A DNA stretch of 64,000 nt. It comes from Lepisosteus oculatus. Lineage: Eukaryota > Chordata > Actinopteri > Semionotiformes > Lepisosteidae. The stretch spans positions 9,558,001 to 9,622,000 of the forward strand of contig NC_090723.1 in assembly GCF_040954835.1 (NCBI RefSeq), in the 5' to 3' direction. Both the position numbers and the translations under genes were made by a program. The notes under the pieces are model-generated. The model worked only from the letters and a program-made list of their open reading frames with translations, ran no database searches and was not told where the DNA came from. Below are positions 34,166 through 44,480 of the stretch, in pieces. How positions within the stretch are numbered: position 1 is the stretch's first letter; the number at the start of each line of letters is the position of its first letter.

Positions 34166-35119
34166 CGAGAAAAAAAGGAGACGGCATTTAGGTCTGTGTG
34201 GTTGAAAATGTACACAGCAGTTCTGCGTCACACTGACGGGAGAAGCGCGAGAAACAGCTGTGTGTCTCTCCAGGGGAAATAAACTTGGAAGGAGTTTATC
34301 CCCGTGAGGCTGGGATTACGGACAATTCGGCCGCTATCGCTCTGCCTGGGAGCTTCCCGGCCGGGGTGTAGCTCCGCTCACGTTCCTGACGGCTTCAGGG
34401 GGCGCGAGGCTCGGGTTGCAGACGGCGCAGATCCGCGCAGCGGGCGTGTCTGGCGGGACAGTCGCAGGAGGCGTGCGGCCCACTTCGCTCGGGACATCCA
34501 CACCTCAGGTGCGCTATTAATACCCCCCAGGTGGGGGAAACTGGAGCTCATGCTCGCTGGGATGTCCTACATAAAGTCTGGTCAGCCCGGGGCACTGGGG
34601 GGGTCAGTTGTCTGTTCCGCGCGAGCACGCACGGGGTTTTTAATAAGAGTCAAGACAGCAGCCTCAGCGAAAGAGAGCTCCCTCCTCCAGAGAGACCCTG
34701 TTTCTCCCCAGGCCAGGTGTCGATCGGGTCTTCGATGCTGTTTATTTCCACGCCGGATGTCCGACATCAAGTCCCGGAGCTTTCAAACGATTCTAAGCGC
34801 CGCTCCGGCTTCTGCGTGCGAGTTGTTCGACGGGGGACAAAAGCGACGAGGACTGTATTGTACCGATATAAAACACCTAGTCGGCTTTCTATTTCCGATC
34901 TCTTTCGGGCCCAGAATGCAGAACTAAGTGCTCAGTCTCACTGGCGCCTCTGCTGTGACCTGCTTTTAGAGTCTCGCCTCCGCTCCTCCGCTTTCTTCTC
35001 TTGTGCGCCGATTCCCAGCGGAGTTCTCATACTGGTGAGCACTTAAAACACCGACATAAGCACTAAGAGGCTGCCGGGAAGCACCAGCTCCCTCGAATAC
35101 AGTTCAATTATAACGCGAG

Positions 35120-35471
35120 CTTGACGGCAGCAGCCATATCACTCTGCAACTCACAACTGGCAACCCACTGGAGCTCAGCAGGTGTGAGCCTGGTCAGTAC
35201 CTGGATGGGAGACTCCTGGGAAAACTGAGGTTGCTGCTGGAAGAGGTGTTAGTGGGGCCAGCAGGGGGCGCTCACCCTGCAGTCTATGTGGGTCCTAATG
35301 CCTCAGTAGAGTGACGGGGACACTATACTATAAACAAGCGCTGTCCTTTTGGTGAGATGTAAAACCAAGGTCCTGACTCTCTGTGGTCATTAAAACTCCT
35401 AGGGCGTTTCTCGAAAAGAGCAGGGGTGTAACCCCGGTGTCCTGGTCCCAAGCGCTATAGAAGTGTAAGGA

Positions 35472-35513
<42 letters not shown>
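35120..35513 (+). repeat. 5S rRNA-derived SINE3 copy with recognisable internal promoter
   Basis: The head 'ggagctcagcaggtgtgagc', 'ctggtcagtacctggatggg', 'agactcctggg' matches 5S rRNA box A, intermediate element and box C (TGGATGGGAGAC intact) in order. It is followed by 'ggggccagcagggggcgctc', 'gaggt/aaggtcctgactctc'-type body and (att)n. The copy lacks an internal segment before the tail. Confidence 0.88.
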
Positions 35514-35965
35514 CACGGAGGCCCGTCTCCTGACCGGACGCTCTTCGTGGCGGGCGCGCGGGGAGCGAGCACTGATCGTCCTTCCTCCCGACCTCCGCCC
35601 GACATCCCGCCAAATAAATACCTGACAAAACCCCAGTCTGCCGGCTGCGTGCGGCTCGCGTGTTCTGGTATTCACAGTAAATAACACAGTAACCTGTTGG
35701 CTCACTTGTTTATTGTTCCACGGAAGCAGAGCGTCCACACGAGTCAGCGCTCTCTATACACGTGACCCGAGCGGCCGGTCCATTGCGGGGTTTATTACAG
35801 GCGATTATGTTTATCGCCTCGCGTTACACATTAGCTTGTATCCTTTTACGACTTTCTGTGGGGAACCGAGATCGTGTGTGTGTGTGTGCGGGGGTACAGC
35901 TTCAGAACCTGTTTTGCATGAAGATGAATCGACGCCACACGGAACTCTGAATGTCCTCGGTTTTT

Positions 35966-36030
35966 TATCATAATAATTGCACTTGTATAGCGCTTCTCTA
36001 CAGTAATGGGTAACCAGTGATGCGCCCGCA
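35966..36030 (-). repeat. short SINE3 tail remnant
   Basis: 'cataataattgcacttgtat', 'agcgcttctctacagtaatg' is a decayed inverse of the SINE3 tail. Confidence 0.45.
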
Positions 36031-36221
36031 GCCCGTCTCCAGCTGTACAGTTGGTACTGTGGCGCTGCACCGCTGCGACCCGGTTCGAGGGTTCCCGAGC
36101 GAACTCGGGGCTTTTTTCTGCTTGTGACCGTTTCTGGTATCTTTATCACTTGAAGGGGTTCCAGACATTTAAAAAGCACACGGTGTTCTGACTCGCAATC
36201 CTCCTGGCTCGGAGCCGCGAT

Positions 36222-36487
36222 CTAACATAACATCACTTTATTGGGCCCTATACAATTTCTTGTATTAGGAAGCCTACCCCAGCTTACTCTCCATGAGACA
36301 CACAGACGGAGAGAAGCTGGGGGTCAGAGCGCAGGGTCAGCCATTTATACAGCACCCCTGGAGCAGCTGGGGTTCAGGGCCTTGCTCAGGCCCACCGGAG
36401 TAGGATTCCTCTGCCGGCTTCGGGATTTGAACCGGTAACTTTCCAGCCACAGGTGCAGATCCTGAGCCACAGAGCCACCGCTCCGCC
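36222..36487 (-). repeat. tRNA-headed SINE with 'tttattgggccctatacaat' tail
   Basis: On the minus strand the right end is a tRNA-like head with an A-box-like tggctcaggatc and a perfect B-box-like ggttcaaatcccg. The left end 'cactttattgggccctatac', 'aatttcttgtattaggaagc' is the shared tail. Head-less copies lie at 34105, 39445 and 39690. All four are on the minus strand. Confidence 0.7.
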
Positions 36488-38234
36488 CTTGTGCAGGAGA
36501 CGGAAATCAGATCAGTAGAAAGGGGTCGACGGGACAGTACACCGTGTCAACAAAGCAGAGCCGCGCCCTTTCCTGAAACAACCCGAAACGCGGTACCCGC
36601 TGATTTTCAGGAGCGGTGGGGCCGGGGGCAGCGGAAGACTGCAGAATGTGCAGCAGGTTGCTGGGGGGGGGGGGGGGGGGTTCTGCAGAAGTGGAGTAGC
36701 AACAGTCTCTCTCCTCCTTTCCCCCTGTGTGTGTTAAAACCTTTTCACGTTCCGCCGTCACATTACCTGCCCGGTTACCACGAGAGAGGGCGGGGCCAGG
36801 GACAGCCAGCCAGCCAATCAGCGCACCGCCCCCCAAATACAAACCGTGATGGCCGTGGTCTTGTTTCCGCTGGTGGTCTTTCTTTGATGGCTTTTGTCTT
36901 CATGTAATTAGTCGATTAATGCAAAGAATGGGCTCTTGTGTGGAGTAACTACACGATGTTCCCTTTGATTGTTCTAAAACGCCGCATAATATTTAGATAC
37001 ATGTTCCTCAAGTGAGGTTATGTTCCTATAAACACCAACAGGAATTGTATAGTTTGTTGAAATTAGAAACACACTGGTGTGTCCTTATTAACATTAGCCC
37101 GTGAGGTTAAACAACTGTGTGTGGTCATGCATTTATTTTTTGCACGAAATTAACGATGTTGTTTTCCCCGTTTTGAGTCATTTCCACTTTCTAGACTAGA
37201 TCCAAACTGCTCCAGCTGAATGAACACCGGGCACACGAAGTTGAGAAGCGTCCGAAGGGGCGAGCTGCCCCCTGCCGCCTGCGCGCAGACTGCGGAGCGA
37301 GCGAGCGAGCGAGCGAGCTCGGGGCCCGTGGCCATCCTCGTGAGGGAATCCGCGAGCCCAGCCCGCGCCTCATCCTCCAGCATCCGCGTGCAGCAAAACA
37401 GCAGCCTCGCTCTTGCCTCCAAATTATATAAACAACGACTTGCCCAGCACAAAGCATTTGATTGGAAACTGAGGTAAGAACGAATAATGAAACAGAAATC
37501 ACAAAAAACACGACAGAATCAATGTTTCCTGGCTTTCAGTGCCAATCTTGGGTGGGAAAAAAACCCCAAGAACAACAGGGACATCGTTGTGAATAAAAAG
37601 TAAACATCTTCAACCTTTCCGACACAGCCCCTAGACTGCTGGTGATCTCAATAGAGATACAAGTGCTTCTTTTTGCATCTGTGTTTTTGCATAACACAGA
37701 GACTCTTGAGGGGGTTGGAATATTTATAACAAAATAATTGCTGCAATGTTTGCATCGAGCAGGAATCCGCCTTGAATTGTCGCAGCGCGAAGCACGGTTT
37801 CTGACGAAAGAGTTTGCCTTCTACGGGTCTTTAGTGCGTAAGGGGCAATGGCGAAGTTTTGGGCGCTCAGTAGTTATTGCCAGTCGGCCGAGCAGAAGAC
37901 GCTCCAAGTCCCTGCTGTCTTGGAGCGGCGCCCCTCCGCAAAGATTCCACACACGTGAAACTCGAGTCCGGAGAGCCACGCGGCAGTTTCTCCCCCCTGC
38001 TCGTGGCGCGCGGGGCTGCCAGGTGGCGGCGAGACTCAGCTGTGGATCAGGGCGCGTGCTTTATTAGCCCGAAGGCGCCTTCTCCGAAACTGACCTTCAC
38101 CCGGCGTGGAGTTTCAATGGGCCGGAGGACTGAAGAGTAATTGGAATATTTGTTACGAGAAGTTCCTGCAAGGTCGGACGTGCATTCTCTTTAATTCTGC
38201 ACTTGCACCCGCCCCAATTCCAGAAACAGGGTTT

Positions 38235-38446
38235 AAATCCCCCCAGTGGGTTGTGTAGATTGTATTACGTATTTGCCTTGTAATTTGCACTATCTGCACT
38301 TGGCACTATGTGTGTCCTGTCTACAGTGTCTGTCAGTGTCCTGTCTGTCCTGCCTGTATTTGCACCGTGGACGAGGAGGAGCGATATTTCCTTCCACTGT
38401 ATACTTGTAAATGGCTGGAATGACAAATAAACGTGAACTTGAACCT
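38235..38446 (+). repeat. LINE 3' end
   Basis: 'gcactatctgcacttggcac', 'ctgtatacttgtaaatggc', 'gaatgacaaataaacgtgaa', then 'cttgaac' is the typical 3' terminus of a fish non-LTR element. Confidence 0.6.
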
Positions 38447-38514
38447 GTGTGGGCATTCTGTTTTAATGATCGCGAGCAGGGCGCTGCGTCTGCACGCGCA
38501 GGCTGCGAAGGCAC

Positions 38515-38632
38515 ACGTGAAGGTTTATTCCGCGCGTCACGCGTGTCACACCTGAAGAAGCTCCACAGCCGAACTGCTGTTTGTTTTCATTTCTTCCAGC
38601 GTAGAACAAACCTTGACTTGTTCCGTTTGATA
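38515..38632 (+). repeat. hammerhead-like repeat family copy
   Basis: It opens with 'gaaggtttattccgcgcg'. The core is CTGAAGA (38552-38558), then agctccacagcc and GAAC (GAAA in the other copy). It closes with 'gtagaacaaaccttgacttg'. The ends are mutually inverted ('aaggtttatt' against 'aacaaacctt'). Confidence 0.6.
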
Positions 38633-39444
38633 TACAGGGGGCAATGCAGAATGCACGTTGGTGCAGTTTGAGCGATCTGTGCTTTTTCTTGTAGAACTAG
38701 CAGTACCTCTTGTCTCTTTTAACTTCGGTAACTTTATTCTTTTGAGAAGTCGTCTCAGTTGTGTTGGCCTCGGTCCCCTCTTGCACCGTGGTTTTAGCTT
38801 CTAAATCCTACTTCTCGCCTGGAAACCCAGCGGCGTTTAGGAAAAAATAACCGTGCGCTTATCCTACTATCTGCGGGTCTGAGTGTCAGTATTGAGCCCC
38901 GAGCTGCTGACTGGACAACAGCAGTCCTGAGATATATATTACTCTCCCAGTTCCTTGTTGCTCGCCTGAAAACGTGCATGTCTTAAAACGGATACAATAC
39001 GCTCTTCCCTGTCATTGCAAAGGAAAATCAAAAACGTGTTTTTATGGTCTGCTTGTGGCTCGGGTCTCCGCGTGCTGTACAGGCTCCTCCGCGCGCCTGA
39101 GCGTGAGTGAATGTAGGTCACGTCGCGAGGCCGGACCGCTTGCGCTCCTAACCTACTGTCCGCGTGACTCCGAACGCGCCTCGGAGGGGAGGGGTGCGCT
39201 CACGCGCCTCAGACATGTCGGTCAGGGAAATCACCGCCGCCCTCTGTCTGCGAGGACTGGCTCGGCGGCGGGGGAATCGAGCTAAATAAGCCAGTTTAGA
39301 CAGCAGATCAGGTCAATACTGCGGCAAATGTGCTCTGGATTGCGTGCCTCGTGTACATTTACTAACGGTTTCATTTTTCAGTTCCAATTCCCGATCGGGC
39401 TTTTTTTGGCTGGAATGTGACCCAATAATACATTCAGATCAGAT

Positions 39445-39548
39445 CACTTTATTATTGGCCCTATACAATTTCTTGCATTAGGAATCTGTCTTTTCGCAGA
39501 CCCCAGCTTGCTCTCCAGGAGACACACAGACGGGGAGAGAAGCTCCAA
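39445..39548 (-). repeat. tail copy of the 36222 SINE family
   Basis: 'gatcactttattattggccc', 'tatacaatttcttgcattag', 'cttgctctccaggagacaca'. The tRNA-like head is absent. Confidence 0.65.
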
Positions 39549-39689
39549 TACCTGTCCGTTGAAGATTCAAAATCAACGTTTATTTTTTTAAAAACAAACA
39601 GGGGTGCAAACGATCCTTTGGATTCGCTGCCTGCTCTCTAATTCACCGTCACCGATGATGGCTGAGCGTCGACTTAAAAGGGAGGAACA

Positions 39690-39780
39690 CGTAACATAAC
39701 ATCACTCTATTAGCCCTATACAATTTCTTCGTCTTTTCGCCTACCCCAGCTTGCTCTCCAGGACACACACAGACAGGGAT
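39690..39780 (-). repeat. tail copy of the 36222 SINE family
   Basis: 'taacataacatcactctatt', 'agccctatacaatttcttcg', 'cttgctctccaggacacac'. An internal bit is missing compared with the neighbour at 39445. Confidence 0.65.
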
Positions 39781-40129
39781 TGATCATGATTGCTCATTCT
39801 GTAATATATTTCCGACTTTAAACCACATTGTTCTTTGTAGATCTATTTAGGTCCATGTCGATAAGATGCATCAATTCATTTTATTACCCAAGTGCTTTTC
39901 ATTCCGAATTATCTCCCAGTCACAGTCACGAATCTGTTGATAAACGACTGTTTTGCTGCGTTTCATTCTGCAAATAGAACAGATATAGGGGCAGCTCAGC
40001 GCCAAACAGTGGAAGTCACGTGAAAGACGGGCATTTGAAACAAAACAACGTGAGGCGTTGATTTATTCTGTGGGTTTTACTTTCACCAGAATTCTCTGTA
40101 AGTAATAAAAAAACGAACTGGAGCCAAGT

Positions 40130-40340
40130 GGCACTCGCGCAGCACCCGCGTGCCATGTGAGCGAGCCGTCAGGCGCTCGCCGCGCCGCCTGGCTCTGAGC
40201 GTGAGCGGGCAGTGACGTCACCCGCGGGCCTGCGGTGGCTGTGCGCGGTCACATGGCGCGTCCATGTGAGGGCCGTGTTGTAAACACTCCTGAGCGCTGT
40301 AGGTGCTGTGGTGCAGCGTGCACCGCCTTGAAACCGTGTC
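40130..40340. promoter_or_regulatory. CpG-rich patch with CRE-like and CANNTG motifs
   Basis: In the nr1d1-msl1 intergenic region. It contains tgacgtcac and three copies of CCATGTGAG or its inverse CACATGG. It could be an enhancer or an unannotated transcript start. Nothing coding is visible. Confidence 0.3.
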
Positions 40341-41344
40341 GCTAGCGCTCTTTCACGGGACGTATCCGGTCCTTTTAAATCGAACAGGACCTCTAAAACT
40401 ACTCGTGCAAAACGTGCTATTCTGAGCCAAAACCCGGTAGTTGTTGTGGCAAAGCCGTCGTAATTTGACACACGTTGTCGTCGGCGCTCATTTGCGTTGT
40501 TTTTACATATCGAGCAATCCTGTTTGTGTTCCAAGGCTGCGTGTGTAGTTGGCCGGGGTTTCCGCGGGGAAAACAGTGCTGTTTCATAAACTCGTGTGAT
40601 TCATTGGCAGCCCAGCCCGAGACAGAACTGGGGTCCCGTGGAACCCAGAAGCACCATCGAGGTGGTGGAGCGCAAAGTGAATTAGAAACGTGTGTCAGGA
40701 TCGCTTCTGCAGAGTCCGGCGGTACGTGTATGTTACTCGTGGAGTGAAATAACTGCAGCAGCACTTACCTGCATATTTAGGACAGCCCTCGGCTTTTCGT
40801 ACATAATCGAGCCCAGCCGACCAGTCCCCTACCTGTCTGTGAGCGTCTTGCGTCCTCTAGCGGCCAGGACGGAGAAAGCATATTTGTGTCGAGTCATGCT
40901 TGGCGTGTCGATACCGCGCTGCGCGTTTTAGGACACCTGTGGCGACTCACGCGCGGCCATACAGCGGCTGGCCAGGTAAGCAAGTCGTGAACACGTCCAG
41001 AATTGACACCTGGGGGTTCACATCGAAGTACACAATGAGTGGAAGGGGACTTTGAGAACATCACGTCAGCGCAAAAAACAAATACGTGCTGATCATATCG
41101 AAAAACGTTCACCTTATTCCGATTACTTAGGTGATTAAGATGTTGGCAGAGTTGAATTTTATTTTAGAAATGTAGGATTTGGGGGAAAGGCTCCCAGTCC
41201 AGTAAAGCAGGTTTGTTATGGATTCCTGCGAAGGGGGTCTTGGGGACCCTGTCGGACTCGAGCTGCCCGGGCGGGGTGTCTGATTGCACCCCAGACCTCG
41301 CGGTGTGGAGCCCGAAGGAGAGAGGGGCAGCCGGCGCTCAGTCC

Positions 41345-41422
41345 AGCCCTGTACAACCTGTAAAGCGCTTTGAGTGGAGTGTCCAGAAAAGCGCTATAGA
41401 AGTGTAAGCAGTTATTATTGAT
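41345..41422 (+). repeat. SINE3 3' tail fragment
   Basis: 'cctgtaaagcgctttgagtg', 'gagtgtccagaaaagcgcta', then 'tagaagtgtaagcagttatt'. Confidence 0.75.
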
Positions 41423-41629
41423 GTAAGAGAGGCCGGGCCGGGCCGTTGTGCAGTTAATTAGCCGTGTCGTGAAGGAAACTGGGACACCGGTGACACTCCT
41501 CGTCCCCTCTGGGCTCCTCCCCTCGCTGACCTGACCAGTTGAACGCTTCTTTCCGAGCCCTGCGGCGATCAGTGATTTGAAGACTTGTGCAGTGCCTACT
41601 GGAGTCCCGCACCTGGGTCCCAGCTTGCC

Positions 41630-42035
41630 GGAAGTTTGCCAGTGGCGACATCAGCTCCCAGCTGGCAACCCCCTGGAGCTCAGCAGGTGTGAGCCTGGCC
41701 AGTACCTGGATGGGAGACTCCTGGGAAAGCTGAGGTTGCTGCTGGAGGAGGTGTTAGTGGGGCCAGCAGGGGGCGCTCACCCTGCGGTCTGTGTGGGACC
41801 TAATGCCCCAGTGTAGCGGCGGGGCACTATACGGTAAAAAGGTACCATGCTTTGATGAGACGTTAAACCGAGGTCCTGACTCTCCGTGGTCATTAAAAAT
41901 CGCAGGATGTTTCTTGAAGAGTAGGGGTGGATGCCGCACACGGGTGCTGGAGGGGATCTCCATTACCTGTAGAGCGCTTTGAGTGGACTGTCCAGAAAAG
42001 AGCTACAGTATATGAGTGTTATTATTATTATATTA
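41630..42035 (+). repeat. 5S rRNA-derived SINE3 copy
   Basis: The head 'ctggagctcagcaggtgtga', 'gcctggccagtacctggatg', 'ggagactcctggg' matches the 5S internal control region. The body has 'ccagcagggggcgctcaccc', 'gagacgttaaaccgaggtcc' and 'ggtcattaaaaatcgcagg'. The tail is 'tttgagtggactgtccagaa' plus (att)n. It sits 200 bp after the tail fragment at 41345. Confidence 0.88.
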
Positions 42036-42527
42036 TGATAAATGGCTCCGACCACCCCACCCTCCCAAACGCCCCCGCGCTTCAGTCTATAGGCTGGGCT
42101 TTCAAGCCGGAGCGCGGCCGTGCGCATTGATCTCCGTCTCCCGGCGGCACTCAGGTGAGTCAGTGTTTCAAGCGAGAAAAACAGCTCTTCTCCAGCGCCG
42201 GTCTGCCGGAAGGACTATTTCTTGAGACCGAATGTTGGTCAAATTCCACTCACCTCATTTTCCCACCGGGGAATTCAAACATACACTCTTGGCGTCCTGT
42301 TTAAATTAAAGTGGTATGTCACTTGTAAGAGCCGTCTGTCCCAGTGACGACACTAGTTAGGTGTCAAAATTACAAAAACGCACAGCAGTACATTTCTCGG
42401 TTTAACACCGAGGTGTCTCTGGGTAAGGTCGGTGAAATCGCTGTGGAGATCGTTTAAAAAAGTGCATTTGTCTTATAGTGCACTACCAACGCTGTAATAA
42501 TGCTCGCTGGGCGTTTTGAGTGTGGGT

Positions 42528-42592
42528 GCCAACAACAACAACAACATAATAATAATAATAATTATTATTATTATTATTATTATTATTACTAC
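42528..42592. repeat. (caa)n(taa)n(tta)n microsatellite
   Basis: Palindromic trinucleotide run that switches from aat to att units. Possibly the remnant of two opposed SINE3 tails. Confidence 0.85.
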
Positions 42593-43499
42593 GATGTCTG
42601 GAAATAAAAGCTGTAGCTTTTTAAAGACAGACTGCAGCAGATGGCCTTACAGTTAACTCAAGAGACTTGAGGAAGGACCGCTCGGAACCTGTTTACACTG
42701 AAGGCATGAAAGATATTTTAAGAAAACGGAACACATGTCCCCTGCAATCCCGCGTGATTTCAGTCTGTCTCCCGTGTGGACGTGTCACGGCTGGGACACT
42801 CTTCCAGGTGGCCCACGCACGGTGGCGGCACGCGTGGAACTGAGCGGGGAGACCAGACCCCCCGCTGGAGACGGTGCTCTCGGCGGGACCATGTGAGTCG
42901 GCGCGGTTATTCATTCCTCGCCTTATCGTCTCACACAGCCCCCCCAGCCGACCCGCGCTCGCAAACGGGTGTCCGTACAGATGCCATGAAATCAAGCGGT
43001 AGCAGCGGCTCAGCCAGCGGGATCCGCCACCATTTTACAGTCAGGTCCTCTTGCCCTCCACTGCGCAGAAACGGAGACAAACGCGCGCCGCTGGGCGACC
43101 TGGGCGCTCAGCGTGTCGAAACCCCGAGAGCTTCGCGTGGGACCTTCAGGGCGCTGCGGGGACAGAGCCGCCCCAGACCGGACCACCGTGCACGGTCCCT
43201 GCTGCCGTGCGTGGGACGACTCGGAGATATTTTTAAACAAGGTATTACAAGTTTACAGTGAGCTCCGGCCGTTAGCTCCGTGCTCTTTTTCAATTCCTTA
43301 TTCTAGTTCCTTCTGTCTCATCTCCTTCCCCCCCACTCTTTCTTCCTGTCGCTCTAGTGGAAACTCTGCGGTCTCGCGCTTCTTTCCTGCCGTCGTTTGC
43401 TTCTGCCAGCGACCCGGCACGCGCCCGCCTTCTCGTTACTCCCCTTTAATCTCCGGTCGTTTAAAAAAAAGAACCGATCGGGGGTAAGATAAAAAAAAA

Positions 43500-44480
43500 A
43501 ACCCGCAGCGCGGTCGGGCTCCCTGACGTCACCGCCCCCCTCGCCTTTAACTCGGAAGCGGAGCCCCGGCGAGCTGCGCAGGCGCGCTGCGAGGCGCTTT
43601 AAACGAGTCTCGAGCTGCTCAACATGAAGGCGAGAGGTGAGCCGGAGAGGCGGCCCGGGGACGGGACGGACGGAGGGGGGGGCGGTGAGAAATTGTCGAA
43701 AAATCGCGTAATCTTCGCCGAAAAAACACCGGGGGGCGAAAGAAACCGCCTTCAAGGCTTTAAAATGGCGTTCCCCCGTGTCCCGTAGACGCCTTGTAGC
43801 GAGAGCGGCGAGCCCGCTGGAGTGACTGTTATTGTTTTTCGTCTTGGCTGCAGATCTAAAATGGAGGAGCTGTGACTGCGGGCTCTCGCCACTCCGTGGT
43901 TTTCCTTTAAAAAAAAAAAGAGAAAGAGTGTGCCTCGTAAGCCGAGAGGAAGAAAGCGGCGGTTGAGGCACCCCGCCGGCGCTAAGCCGTGTGTCCCGGG
44001 TGCGAGGGGGCGGGGGGGGTCCGCTTCGCCGCGGCCGGTTTGAAATTAAGAGGTGCCCGTCCTTTCGCTTGCAGATCTGCGGGGCGAAGGCCAGCCGGTG
44101 AAGGACAGTGCAGCTGGCACCCGCGGGCGGATTTTGAAGTGCATCTGAGGGACTGTTTCACTCCCCCCCCCCCTCCTTGTTTTTTTCCGCCTGGGGGGGG
44201 GCGAACCGAGAGGTAAGTCGGTGCAGGGTCGCCGATCTGAGACTGGAGCGTCTTCCCCACGACCCAAGAGCACGCGTGTCCACGCTCTGTTTCTGTCTTT
44301 TCCAGGTCGAGATCTGCTACAGCATCGTTGTCTGTCCCCCCCCCCCCCCGCGATACGTTTTTATTCAGATCCCCCCCCCCACCCTACCCCCCGGACAGAA
44401 GCCCACCCGTGTTCCTGGGGGTTCTGCAGGGGCCGGGGGTAGCGCCGAGCCCGAGCGTGTCCCCATGTCTGCGTAGAGCC
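43500..44480 (+). promoter_or_regulatory. msl1: msl1 promoter and untranslated first exons
   Basis: CpG-dense. A CRE TGACGTCA lies at 43524-43531. A probable first exon ends at a good donor gagag|gtgagc (43637). Possible acceptors follow near 43851 (ttggctgcag), 44073 (gcttgcag) and 44305 (cttttccag), all before the coding start. ATGs in these exons (43624 and others) open short upstream frames, not the protein. Which exons are used cannot be told from sequence alone. Confidence 0.55.

Noticed and set aside
34304-35046. Two overlapping plus frames of 170-207 residues
   Set aside because: CpG-rich unique sequence, two conflicting frames, no domain, no splice or conservation evidence.
35160-35230. 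Possible functional 5S rRNA gene
   Set aside because: Only the internal promoter region matches; the 5' third of 5S is diverged and the sequence runs into a SINE body.
36420-36487. Possible tRNA gene on the minus strand
   Set aside because: A- and B-box-like motifs are present but no clean cloverleaf, and the sequence continues into a repeated tail; better explained as a SINE head.
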